From Bacilli bacterium (GTDB lineage Bacteria; Bacillota_I; Bacilli_A; RF39; UBA660), in NCBI GenBank assembly GCA_016297695.1, contig JAEDGC010000053.1:1-10044 (forward strand): DNA of 10,044 nt, read 5' to 3'. The position numbers and the translations under genes were made by a program. Under the pieces are notes generated by a model, which was given only the letters and a program-made list of their open reading frames with translations, was not told where the DNA came from and did not search any database. This document shows positions 5,472-10,044 of the stretch, one piece after another (within the stretch, counting starts at the first letter, position 1; every line of letters starts with the position of its first letter).

Positions 5472-6035
5472 TTAATAAAAATTAATACTATTTATATTTA
5501 TATCTCCAAGTGCAAAGCATAACATATCTTTTAAAGTATTTTCATCATATATACAACAATCATCAGTTCTATCTCTATAGTCTTCTGTACAATTTTTTAA
5601 TACCACTTTATTATTATTCTTTGTAATCATTGCTACTACTTTTATATTATTATTATATAATAAATCTTCATCTTTTAACATTTCAAAATCAAATTTATCT
5701 TTATCTATTTCCATTATAGTTATATATTCTCCGTCTAAACCTTCGCTTTCATCTTCAAGTTTCAATGTTAATGTTATTTCATACTTTCTCTTTAATTCTT
5801 CTACTTCAACATGAGATTTTTTTATGTTTATTACTTTTGCCGTATCAATACTATCTTGTCCATATAAATCTAAATAGTCGTATCTACTTCCATATTCTTC
5901 TAAATTTGCTTGTAATGTATTTTCTACGTTTTCAAGTATTAACTCTTCAGCTTTATCTGTGTTGCTACATCCAACTAAAGAAATACTCATTAAACCTCCT
6001 AAAATTAATCCTAATACCTTTTTATTTGTTTTCAT
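5472..6035 (-). CDS. Putative lipoprotein, 187 aa
   Basis: A lipoprotein signal peptide is clear: MKTNKK, then a hydrophobic stretch and a lipobox LVGC with lipidation expected at C23, followed by SNTDKAEE. The mature part has a helical start (residues 27-47), then alternating strands such as KYEITLTLKLEDES and EYITIMEIDKDKF, and a C-terminal region with three cysteines (NCTEDYRDRTDDCCIYDE). Similar small secreted clostridial lipoproteins are known, but I cannot assign a family. The ATG follows AGGAGGT ten bases upstream. Unlike its neighbours the promoter is poor, and the upstream 50-aa gene ends in a hairpin followed by CAGTAGGT, so part of its expression may come by read-through. It would act outside the cell membrane. 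Confidence 0.85.
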   Translation of the reverse strand: MKTNKKVLGLILGGLMSISLVGCSNTDKAEELILENVENTLQANLEEYGSRYDYLDLYGQDSIDTAKVINIKKSHVEVEELKRKYEITLTLKLEDESEGLDGEYITIMEIDKDKFDFEMLKDEDLLYNNNIKVVAMITKNNNKVVLKNCTEDYRDRTDDCCIYDENTLKDMLCFALGDININSINFY

Positions 6036-6078
6036 AATATAAATACCTCCTATAAATTCATATTTTTATTTTATGTAT

Positions 6079-6107
6079 ATTATATCCATTATATAGATAT
6101 TTATACA
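6079..6107 (-). promoter_or_regulatory. Weak promoter candidate of the 187-aa lipoprotein gene
   Basis: A perfect TATAAT (6079-6084) is present, but the place of the -35 box holds TGTATA, matching consensus at only three positions. A second TATAAT lies at 6088-6093, also without a good -35 box. This is the only promoter-like site in the window without TTGAC. Confidence 0.35.
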
Positions 6108-6113
6108 CCTACT

Positions 6114-6132
6114 GAAGACTATTTTAGTCTTC
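6114..6132 (-). terminator. Hairpin at the end of the second 50-aa gene, overlapping its stop codon
   Basis: Stem GAAGACTA/TAGTCTTC, with the TAA (6124-6126) inside. The minus strand continues AGTAGGTGTATAAAT with no U-tract, so it may terminate poorly. Confidence 0.7.
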
Positions 6133-6276
6133 TAACTTTGGTAATAATGCTACTATGAATACTGCAACTACTGAAAATAAAACTCCTAAGACAAACCAAG
6201 CATATACGTTTCTATTTTTATTATTAGCTATTAAACTACATACTAACCCCATAAACAACCAAACTAGTAATTCCAT
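6124..6276 (-). CDS. Small membrane protein, 50 aa (paralog 2)
   Basis: The sequence MELLVWLFMGLVCSLIANNKNRNVY continues through AWFVLGVLFSVVAVFIVALLPKLED. It has the same two-span layout and exact length as the gene at 5208-5360, with the identical central block ANNKNRNV and identical ends MELL and ALLPKLED. The promoter, leader (AAAGGAGATGGTATT), gene and terminal hairpin all correspond, so the whole cassette was duplicated. The 167-aa side and this side of the duplication each contain a lipoprotein gene, but those two lipoproteins are not obviously alike. Function unknown. Confidence 0.85.
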   Translation of the reverse strand: MELLVWLFMGLVCSLIANNKNRNVYAWFVLGVLFSVVAVFIVALLPKLED

Positions 6277-6306
6277 AATACCATCTCCTTTATATTTTAT
6301 ATTTAT

Positions 6307-6335
6307 ATTATACTATGTTATATATCCAATGTCAA
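6307..6335 (-). promoter_or_regulatory. Promoter of the second 50-aa gene
   Basis: Minus-strand TTGACA (6330-6335), 17 bases, TATAAT (6307-6312). The -35 box begins seven bases after the stop codon of the 75-aa gene, and there is no hairpin between them. Confidence 0.85.
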
Positions 6336-6342
6336 CTATTTA

Positions 6343-6570
6343 TTATAAAATTCCTAAAAAATTTAATACTAATATTCCAACTGCAACTAATAAAAATATC
6401 CATGCCCATACATCTAAAAATATATCTTTTTTATTTGTTTTACTATTTCTTTTTCCATATATATTTTCATATTCTTTATTTAGTTTTTCCACTATATCTC
6501 CCGTTGTATCAACTTCTAATTTTCTATTTTTATTTTCCTCTAATACTTCTTTGGGACTTCTTATTTTCAT
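6343..6570 (-). CDS. Small protein with C-terminal membrane anchor, 75 aa
   Basis: Residues 1-49 are hydrophilic and charged, with a helical stretch DIVEKLNKEYENIYGKRNSK. Residues 52-75 (LDVWAWIFLLVAVGILVLNFLGIL) form a single membrane span that runs to the very C-terminus, the layout of a tail-anchored protein with its N-terminal part in the cytoplasm. The ATG has GGAGG thirteen bases upstream. No promoter is seen between this gene and the metallopeptidase gene before it, only a hairpin ending 36 bases upstream, so it is probably read from the peptidase promoter through that hairpin. It could tether or regulate the peptidase, which is inference from order alone. Confidence 0.75.
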   Translation of the reverse strand: MKIRSPKEVLEENKNRKLEVDTTGDIVEKLNKEYENIYGKRNSKTNKKDIFLDVWAWIFLLVAVGILVLNFLGIL

Positions 6571-6605
6571 ACCTATTTAAACACCTCCTATTTTTTAAAC
6601 CTACT

Positions 6606-6624
6606 GAGGATAATAATTATCCTC
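6606..6624 (-). terminator. Hairpin after the metallopeptidase gene, probably read through
   Basis: Stem GAGGATA/TATCCTC with a five-base loop, touching the TAG stop of the 212-aa gene. The minus strand continues AGTAGGTTTAAAAAATAGG, which leads straight to the ribosome binding site of the 75-aa gene with no promoter between. It has no continuous U-tract right after the stem. Confidence 0.55.
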
Positions 6625-7262
6625 TATACAAATGCAATAACTTCATATTCAATTTTATTAGCCATAGCACATAATTCTTTTCCATATAGTTTCATAAACT
6701 TCATTGCGTATCTATCAGCTATACGTTCTAAATTCATTTTTCTATAATCTAAACTAGCTTTATCGAATGTTTTCCTATCAGTTATACTTCCATCAAATTC
6801 TACACTAAATCGCATACTACGTATAATCTCTTGTCTTAATCTTAGTTCTTTTAAAAATGTTTTATTATCTTTAAATGCTTTTACTTGTTTATGACTGTTT
6901 ATACAATGTCCTATTTCATGTAAAATACAAAATAATACGATTAATCTATCTAAAGATATGTTATTTATTTCAGCTATTTTAACTAAATCAAACTTATATA
7001 ATTTTTTTAAATTAAGAACTAAACTCATTATATTTTCATTATCTGAATATTTATCTGAATAAAAACATTTAGGTATTGCTACAGTATCTAATACATCTAT
7101 GCCATCAAGTCTTCCCCAATCGGTAGAAAAATTATAACCTATATCGTCTCCATATTTAATTTTTAAATCTTGTTTTACCCATCCCTTATCAGTTAAAAAA
7201 TCTATTATACTTCTTACAAATTCCTCTTCTATTTTTAAACCTATATTTTCTTTAAATAACAT
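6624..7262 (-). CDS. Zinc-metallopeptidase-like protein (HExxH), 212 aa
   Basis: Residues 107-120 (LIVLFCILHEIGHC) carry the zinc-peptidase signature HEIGH, with H115 and H119 as zinc ligands and E116 as the catalytic base. Downstream, NLERIADRYAMKFM (177-190) has the E-x-x-A-D pattern, so E179 is the likely third ligand. This HExxH plus ExxAD arrangement is typical of gluzincin-type enzymes such as the ImmA/IrrE group, which cut phage repressors, but no helix-turn-helix domain is joined here. Residues 1-100 are unrecognised. There is no signal or membrane segment, so it should act in the cytoplasm. The ATG follows GGGGGAAT, under its own promoter. It may cleave a host or phage regulator; the substrate is unknown. 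Family membership beyond the motif is moderate. Confidence 0.85.
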   Translation of the reverse strand: MLFKENIGLKIEEEFVRSIIDFLTDKGWVKQDLKIKYGDDIGYNFSTDWGRLDGIDVLDTVAIPKCFYSDKYSDNENIMSLVLNLKKLYKFDLVKIAEINNISLDRLIVLFCILHEIGHCINSHKQVKAFKDNKTFLKELRLRQEIIRSMRFSVEFDGSITDRKTFDKASLDYRKMNLERIADRYAMKFMKLYGKELCAMANKIEYEVIAFV

Positions 7263-7294
7263 TTTACATTCCCCCTTTTATTATTTATACTATA

Positions 7295-7323
7295 ATTATA
7301 TATTATTTATTATCTGAAGTCAA
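7295..7323 (-). promoter_or_regulatory. Promoter of the metallopeptidase gene
   Basis: Minus-strand TTGACT (7318-7323), 17 bases, TATAAT (7295-7300). Confidence 0.85.
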
Positions 7324-7343
7324 TAATTATTTTTAAAATTACT

Positions 7344-7365
7344 GAAGGAATATTTTTATTCCTTC
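7344..7365 (-). terminator. Hairpin directly after the 79-aa zinc-ribbon gene
   Basis: Stem GAAGGAATA/TATTCCTTC with a TTTT loop, starting at the base after the TAA stop. The minus strand continues AGTAATTTTAAAAATAATT. Confidence 0.8.
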
Positions 7366-7605
7366 TTAATCCTTTTCAACTTCCCATTCACATCCACATT
7401 TCCTACATTCGAACAATTCAATTTCTTTATACTTTCCACTAAATAATCCAGTTTTAACCCATTGTCTTCGAACTAAACCTCCATTAAATAAATCATAATG
7501 CCCACATGACGGGCAAGTAGAATTTTCTCTTTCTATCATTTCTTGTATTGTTCTTTCTCTTTTAGCTTCTTGACTTGTTTTAGTTATAATTTTCTTTTTA
7601 AACAT
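7366..7605 (-). CDS. Zinc-ribbon protein, 79 aa
   Basis: After a basic helical start (MFKKKIITKTSQEAKRER) there are two metal knuckles: CPSCGHYD with C31 and C34, and CRKCGCEW with C67 and C70 (C72 also available). This is a classic four-cysteine zinc ribbon with the hydrophobic strand ELFECRKC. Such ribbons bind DNA, RNA or RNA polymerase parts. The start chosen is the ATG at 7605, eight bases from GGGAG; an in-frame ATG at 7620 lies before that site and is less likely. No promoter separates it from the 61-aa zinc protein upstream, so the two are probably co-transcribed across a hairpin. Anti-host transcription or translation factors of phage are often of this type, but the role here is inferred. 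Confidence 0.85.
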   Translation of the reverse strand: MFKKKIITKTSQEAKRERTIQEMIERENSTCPSCGHYDLFNGGLVRRQWVKTGLFSGKYKEIELFECRKCGCEWEVEKD

Positions 7606-7641
7606 AATATCAACTCCCATATTAAAATTTTACTACCTACT

Positions 7642-7658
7642 GAGGAATAATTATCCTC
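7642..7658 (-). terminator. Short hairpin after the 61-aa gene, probably read through
   Basis: Stem GAGGA/TCCTC plus weak inner pairs, touching the TAG stop. The minus strand continues AGTAGGTAGTAAAATTTTAA and reaches the next ribosome binding site with no promoter. It is the weakest stem of the set. Confidence 0.5.
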
Positions 7659-7843
7659 TACCAATATATTATTTTAGCAATTAAATCTTCTTTTTTAATT
7701 CTTCTAATCCTAACTTTAGTATTGCAATGTTTGCATGTTCCTTTGAAATATTTGAATCCTAAAAATGATTTTCTTTTTACTATCAGTGATTTTCCACATT
7801 CACATCTTATAAAACCTATTTTAAAATCATTATCATATTTCAT
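7658..7843 (-). CDS. Small zinc-finger-like protein, 61 aa
   Basis: The protein has paired cysteines CECGKS (C14, C16) and CKHC (C37, C40), separated by a basic and aromatic stretch VKRKSFLGFKYFKG, then a basic tail TKVRIRRIKKED. The spacing fits a compact zinc ribbon, and the surrounding positive charge suggests binding to nucleic acid. The ATG at 7843 sits nine bases from GGGAG; an in-frame ATG nine bases further upstream (7852) is next to that site and is rejected. It has its own promoter and is followed by a second zinc-ribbon gene (79 aa). The pair may work on the same target, which is inference. Confidence 0.85.
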   Translation of the reverse strand: MKYDNDFKIGFIRCECGKSLIVKRKSFLGFKYFKGTCKHCNTKVRIRRIKKEDLIAKIIYW

Positions 7844-7875
7844 ATTTATCAACTCCCTTTTATTATTATACTTAT

Positions 7876-7904
7876 ATTATAATATATCATTTATTTAAAG
7901 TCAA
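7876..7904 (-). promoter_or_regulatory. Promoter of the zinc-ribbon gene pair
   Basis: Minus-strand TTGACT (7899-7904), 17 bases, TATAAT (7876-7881), followed by ATAAGTATAAT as in the promoters of the 219-aa and 148-aa genes. Confidence 0.85.
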
Positions 7905-7923
7905 GTAATTTATTTAAAAAAAC

Positions 7924-7943
7924 AGGAGAATTTTTATTCTCCT
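7924..7943 (-). terminator. Hairpin at the end of the 77-aa gene, overlapping its stop codon
   Basis: Stem AGGAGAAT/ATTCTCCT with a TTTT loop; the TAA (7934-7936) is at the loop edge. The minus strand continues G and then seven T, the best U-tract in the window, so this looks like a true intrinsic terminator. Confidence 0.9.
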
Positions 7944-8167
7944 AAAGCTTTAAACCAATAATTAAAGTTATTTCTATTTACCCAATCACTTACATAACTA
8001 TCGTCTACCTCCACCCATTCAGTCGTTACACTATTTAATAAAGGAATTATATCATCAGTAAAACTTTTTAGCATATAGTCATCAAATAAAACTGCATTTT
8101 GTTCAAATTGTTCTTTACTTTCAAAATAATTGTTTTTAGGTTCAACTACCATTAATAATTTTTTCAT
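7934..8167 (-). CDS. Hypothetical protein, 77 aa
   Basis: No family is recognised. The N-terminal six residues MKKLLM are followed by a strand-like VVEP and a helix YFESKEQFEQNAVLFDDYMLKSF. The rest is acidic with several Trp and Tyr (TTEWVEVDDSYVSDWVNRNNFNYWF). It has no signal peptide or membrane span, so it is probably a small cytoplasmic protein. The ATG follows AAGGAGAT and the promoter at 8190-8218, and the gene closes with a strong terminator, so it is transcribed alone. It resembles its neighbours only in being acidic and aromatic-rich. An inhibitor-like or DNA-mimic role is possible but unsupported. Confidence 0.8.
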   Translation of the reverse strand: MKKLLMVVEPKNNYFESKEQFEQNAVLFDDYMLKSFTDDIIPLLNSVTTEWVEVDDSYVSDWVNRNNFNYWFKALGE

Positions 8168-8189
8168 TTTACCATCTCCTTATATTTAT

Positions 8190-8218
8190 ATAATATCATA
8201 TTTTTTATTTAAAGTCAA
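8190..8218 (-). promoter_or_regulatory. Promoter of the 77-aa gene
   Basis: Minus-strand TTGACT (8213-8218), 17 bases, TATTAT (8190-8195). It is the only strong promoter here whose -10 box departs from TATAAT, so it may be weaker. Confidence 0.75.
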
Positions 8219-8226
8219 CTACTACT

Positions 8227-8244
8227 GAGGGGAAAATTCCCCTC
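8227..8244 (-). terminator. Hairpin after the 219-aa gene
   Basis: Stem GAGGGGAA/TTCCCCTC, the most G/C-rich stem of the set, five bases after the stop codon. The minus strand continues AGTAGTAGTTGACTTT, so the next -35 box begins only seven bases downstream and there is no U-tract. Confidence 0.7.
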
Positions 8245-8249
8245 TAAAA

Positions 8250-8909
8250 TTACCACATTATTAATTCTCTATTAATCATTTCCTCTAGTATTTTATCTTT
8301 TTCATCTCCATAAATTTCATCATATTCTTCATCATTATAGCTTTCTAATCTTATTTCATCGCTTATAACTTCAATGCTCACATAATAAGTTTTACCATCC
8401 ATTTCTACTTCTATCCATTTTCCACATTCCATTAATGCTTCTAAAAAATCATAATCACTATTACATTCTAAATAAACCCAATCACTATAACCAACTCTAA
8501 CATCACAATAACCACAATGAACTCTAAATCTAACTATATAATTACCTTCTTCAATATTATGATAAATTTCAAAATTTATGTGGTGACTTATAGGAGAATT
8601 CCAGTTATATGTGTTATCACAACCATTTTCAACTAGCCATCCTTCATCTGTTCCTTTATCCCAATATTCTTCTATATCCATTTCCTCATATTCTTCTTCA
8701 TCACTATTATATATTTCTTTTTCAGTTATTTCAAAGGCTTCTAAACTATCAAGTACATCAAATATACTAATACTTAATTCATTTTCTTTTATATCTTCAA
8801 AAGTTGTTACAAAATAACCAGTTCCTCTTTTTTTACCATCGTATAAACTTCCTAATTCACTTCTTAAATTTTCTATTGTAGTTCTCTCAGTTTCATAATT
8901 TTTATTCAT
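8250..8909 (-). CDS. Hypothetical acidic protein, 219 aa
   Basis: No family is recognised. The protein is rich in Asp, Glu and Tyr, with an acidic tract SDEEEYEEMDIEEYWDKG at about residues 66-83 and a second acidic run YNDEEYDEIYGDEKDK near the C-terminus. Between them lies a mixed region with HCGYCDVRVGY and strands such as NYIVRFRV and KTYYVSIEVI, suggesting a folded beta-rich core. There is no membrane span or signal. The start is the ATG at 8909, nine bases from GGAGG; an in-frame start nine bases upstream is rejected because it lies beside that site. The promoter and leader closely match those of the 148-aa gene. Strong negative charge would fit a DNA mimic such as an anti-restriction protein, which remains a guess. 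Confidence 0.8.
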   Translation of the reverse strand: MNKNYETERTTIENLRSELGSLYDGKKRGTGYFVTTFEDIKENELSISIFDVLDSLEAFEITEKEIYNSDEEEYEEMDIEEYWDKGTDEGWLVENGCDNTYNWNSPISHHINFEIYHNIEEGNYIVRFRVHCGYCDVRVGYSDWVYLECNSDYDFLEALMECGKWIEVEMDGKTYYVSIEVISDEIRLESYNDEEYDEIYGDEKDKILEEMINRELIMW

Positions 8910-8955
8910 AAATACCAACCTCCAAATTTTATTTTTTTATTTCTTTTATACTTAT

Positions 8956-8984
8956 ATTATATCAGCCTATTTATCTAAAGTCAA
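8956..8984 (-). promoter_or_regulatory. Promoter of the 219-aa gene
   Basis: Minus-strand TTGACT (8979-8984), 17 bases, TATAAT (8956-8961). Flanks TATACTTGAC and GCTGATATAATATAAGTAT are shared with the promoter of the 148-aa gene. Confidence 0.85.
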
Positions 8985-9003
8985 GTATAAATTTAAAATT
9001 ACT

Positions 9004-9023
9004 GAAGAATATTTCTATTCTTC
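9004..9023 (-). terminator. Hairpin at the end of the 128-aa gene, stop codon in the loop
   Basis: Stem GAAGAATA/TATTCTTC with a four-base loop; the TAG (9015-9017) overlaps the loop. The minus strand continues AGTAATTTTAAATTT. Confidence 0.8.
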
Positions 9024-9401
9024 TTTTTCCTCTCTTATTTTGTCTAACATATCTTGTAATTCATCATCAAATATATCTATATTATCCATATTTTCAAGTA
9101 ACGCTTCTACTATTTCATCTATATAAAGTTTATATTCACATTCTAAGTCATATTCGTCTAATGATTCTAAATTACCATAAGCATTAAATCTAAAATAGTC
9201 ACAATTAGGATTAAAAGTTCCATCTCCATAAAATATCATATTTATTATTTCGCTCGGCTCATACCCTTCTAAACATTCATCTAAGTCTTCCATATTGCAA
9301 ACTTCTAAATAATCTAAGCAACTATTCCAGCTATTTAAATAGTGTACAACTTCTTTTGTTACCTCCATATTATTTAATAAATATTCTTTTATATTTTTCA
9401 T
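9015..9401 (-). CDS. Acidic protein, 128 aa (paralog of the 148-aa protein)
   Basis: I count 35 acidic against 8 basic residues. A helical N-terminus is followed by CLDYLEVCNMEDLDECLEGY (28-47), then EPSEIINMIFYGDGTFNPNCDYFRFNAYGNLESLDEY (48-84), and an acidic helical end. The FNPNxDYFRFNxYGNLES block recurs, to my recollection, in small uncharacterised proteins of Firmicute phages and plasmids; I know no function for it. The LEV-NM-DLD, YxxSEI and DEI segments line up with SLEWLKVHNMDEFDDIF, YKQSDIAELI and KDEV of the 148-aa protein upstream, so the two are probably divergent paralogs. The ATG follows AGGAGGT under its own promoter. Strong negative charge again allows a DNA-mimic idea, unproved. 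Confidence 0.85.
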   Translation of the reverse strand: MKNIKEYLLNNMEVTKEVVHYLNSWNSCLDYLEVCNMEDLDECLEGYEPSEIINMIFYGDGTFNPNCDYFRFNAYGNLESLDEYDLECEYKLYIDEIVEALLENMDNIDIFDDELQDMLDKIREEKEE

Positions 9402-9445
9402 AAATACCTACCTCCTAAATATTTTTTATTTATCTTTATACTATA

Positions 9446-9474
9446 ATTATATACTATATACTATCTAATGTCAA
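9446..9474 (-). promoter_or_regulatory. Promoter of the 128-aa gene
   Basis: Minus-strand TTGACA (9469-9474), 17 bases, TATAAT (9446-9451). Confidence 0.85.
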
Positions 9475-9493
9475 GTATAAAGTTAAAATTACT

Positions 9494-9514
9494 GAGGAAA
9501 TTTTATATTTCCTC
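9494..9514 (-). terminator. Hairpin at the end of the 148-aa gene, stop codon in the loop
   Basis: Stem GAGGAAAT/ATTTCCTC; the TAA (9503-9505) is in the loop. The minus strand continues AGTAATTTTAACTTT. Confidence 0.8.
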
Positions 9515-9949
9515 TTTTTCATCATTTATTATGTCTTGTAACATACGCATTATGTTTTTATCACAAAACTTCATACTTTCCATTATTATTTCAAGTTTGC
9601 ATATATCATATTTCTTTAGATTTTCAATACTATCCATAATATAGTTCATACTATCATATACTTCATCTTTATACTCACTCCAAGTATAACTAACAAGTCC
9701 ATCATATATATCATGTTTAAATAAATCATCTTTTATTGTAAATCCATTCATATTTCTTTCAATCAATTCAGCTATATCACTTTGTTTATATTCACAAAAT
9801 ATATCATCAAATTCATCCATATTATGAACTTTTAGCCACTCAAGACTTCCTGTTTCCCAAAATATTTCTTCGATTAAGTCTACTAATTCCATAAAATTTC
9901 TTTCATCCTCTAAATAACTTTTTAAACTTTCCATTTTTTCACTTAACAT
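9503..9949 (-). CDS. Acidic protein, 148 aa (paralog of the 128-aa protein)
   Basis: I count 38 acidic against 16 basic residues. The protein is mostly helical: MESLKSYLEDERNFMELVDLIEEIFWETG, then SLEWLKVHNMDEFDDIFCEYKQSDIAELIE (35-64), a middle part NMNGFTIKDDLFKHDIYDGL, and a C-terminal helix ending INDEKEEI. The 35-64 block corresponds to residues 28-57 of the 128-aa protein, but the FNPNxDYFRFN block of that protein is replaced by FTIKDDLFKHDIYDG, so the shared fold has diverged there. The ATG follows AAGGGGAT ten bases upstream, under a consensus promoter at the right edge. Cytoplasmic by appearance; function unknown. Confidence 0.85.
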   Translation of the reverse strand: MLSEKMESLKSYLEDERNFMELVDLIEEIFWETGSLEWLKVHNMDEFDDIFCEYKQSDIAELIERNMNGFTIKDDLFKHDIYDGLVSYTWSEYKDEVYDSMNYIMDSIENLKKYDICKLEIIMESMKFCDKNIMRMLQDIINDEKEEI

Positions 9950-10002
9950 ATATTAACATCCCCTTTTAAATTTTATTTTTTTTATTTCTTTTTTATACTT
10001 AT

Positions 10003-10031
10003 ATTATATCAGCTTATACATTTATTGTCAA
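10003..10031 (-). promoter_or_regulatory. Promoter of the 148-aa gene
   Basis: Minus-strand TTGACA (10026-10031), 17 bases, TATAAT (10003-10008), followed by ATAAGTATAAAA. This region is a near copy of the promoter and leader of the 219-aa gene. Confidence 0.85.
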
Positions 10032-10044
10032 GTATAAATTTATA

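Noticed and set aside
6155..6674. Plus-strand open frames at 6155-6580 and 6315-6674
   Set aside because: They run antisense to the 50-aa and 75-aa genes and have low-complexity composition (Phe/Leu/Tyr/Ile or Asn/Thr/Ser) from A/T-rich codons. They have no ribosome binding site or promoter.
3949..9514. CRISPR array, suggested by recurring hairpins
   Set aside because: The hairpins differ in sequence, are separated by whole genes of varying length, and coincide with gene ends.
1..10044. tRNA, rRNA or known riboswitch
   Set aside because: I saw no cloverleaf with a GGTTCRA arm, no rRNA-like G/C-rich block and no leader long enough for a riboswitch except the palindromic one at 3005-3075, which matches no class I know.
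1..10044. Insertion sequence or transposase
   Set aside because: No transposase-like protein and no terminal inverted repeats flanking a gene were found.

Overview
This is a very AT-rich window (G+C by eye about a quarter). All 22 supportable genes lie on the minus strand. Strong sigma-A-type promoters (TTGACT or TTGACA, 17 bases, TATAAT), AGGAGG-type ribosome binding sites and lipobox lipoproteins point to a low-GC Firmicute host of the Clostridium or Erysipelotrichia type. There are no housekeeping, structural-phage, replication or conjugation genes that I recognise. The density of small, acidic, membrane or zinc-ribbon proteins, each under its own promoter, suggests an accessory element: an early region of a large phage, a phage-plasmid, or a plasmid. 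That assignment is inference.

Layout, read in the direction of transcription from the right end. (1) 9949-7366: acidic proteins of 148, 128 and 219 aa, a 77-aa protein, and two zinc-ribbon proteins of 61 and 79 aa. (2) 7262-6343: an HExxH metallopeptidase of 212 aa, followed without a promoter by a 75-aa protein with a C-terminal membrane anchor. (3) 6276-4148: two paralogous 50-aa membrane proteins, two lipoproteins (187 and 167 aa) and a four-helix membrane protein of 116 aa. (4) 4067-3187: a 35-aa basic peptide and a 225-aa protein with TPR-like helices. (5) 2991-979: an operon with a helix-turn-helix-like 355-aa protein, a 261-aa protein ending in a GIY-YIG domain, and a 46-aa membrane peptide. 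Its leader carries a 71-bp inverted repeat that looks like an operator or RNA switch. (6) 919-1: a translationally coupled operon of 134 aa, 69 aa, 39 aa and one gene running off the left edge.

The most distinctive property is the organisation. Most genes are single cassettes: consensus promoter with exactly 17-base spacing, leader of about 40-60 bases, strong ribosome binding site, short ORF, then a perfect hairpin that usually contains or touches the stop codon, and then the next promoter. Fourteen such hairpins have different stem sequences. Twelve are followed by the same CAG trinucleotide, and in the two 50-aa paralogs the stem has changed by a compensatory pair. Three hairpins are followed by CAGTAGGT and sit in front of genes that lack a good promoter of their own, so they may be leaky or processed rather than full terminators.

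No named biological system can be assigned from sequence alone. The best candidates for something new are the stop-in-hairpin cassette architecture, the autoregulatory-looking palindrome before the 355-aa gene, and the set of small anti-host or anti-defence-like proteins.
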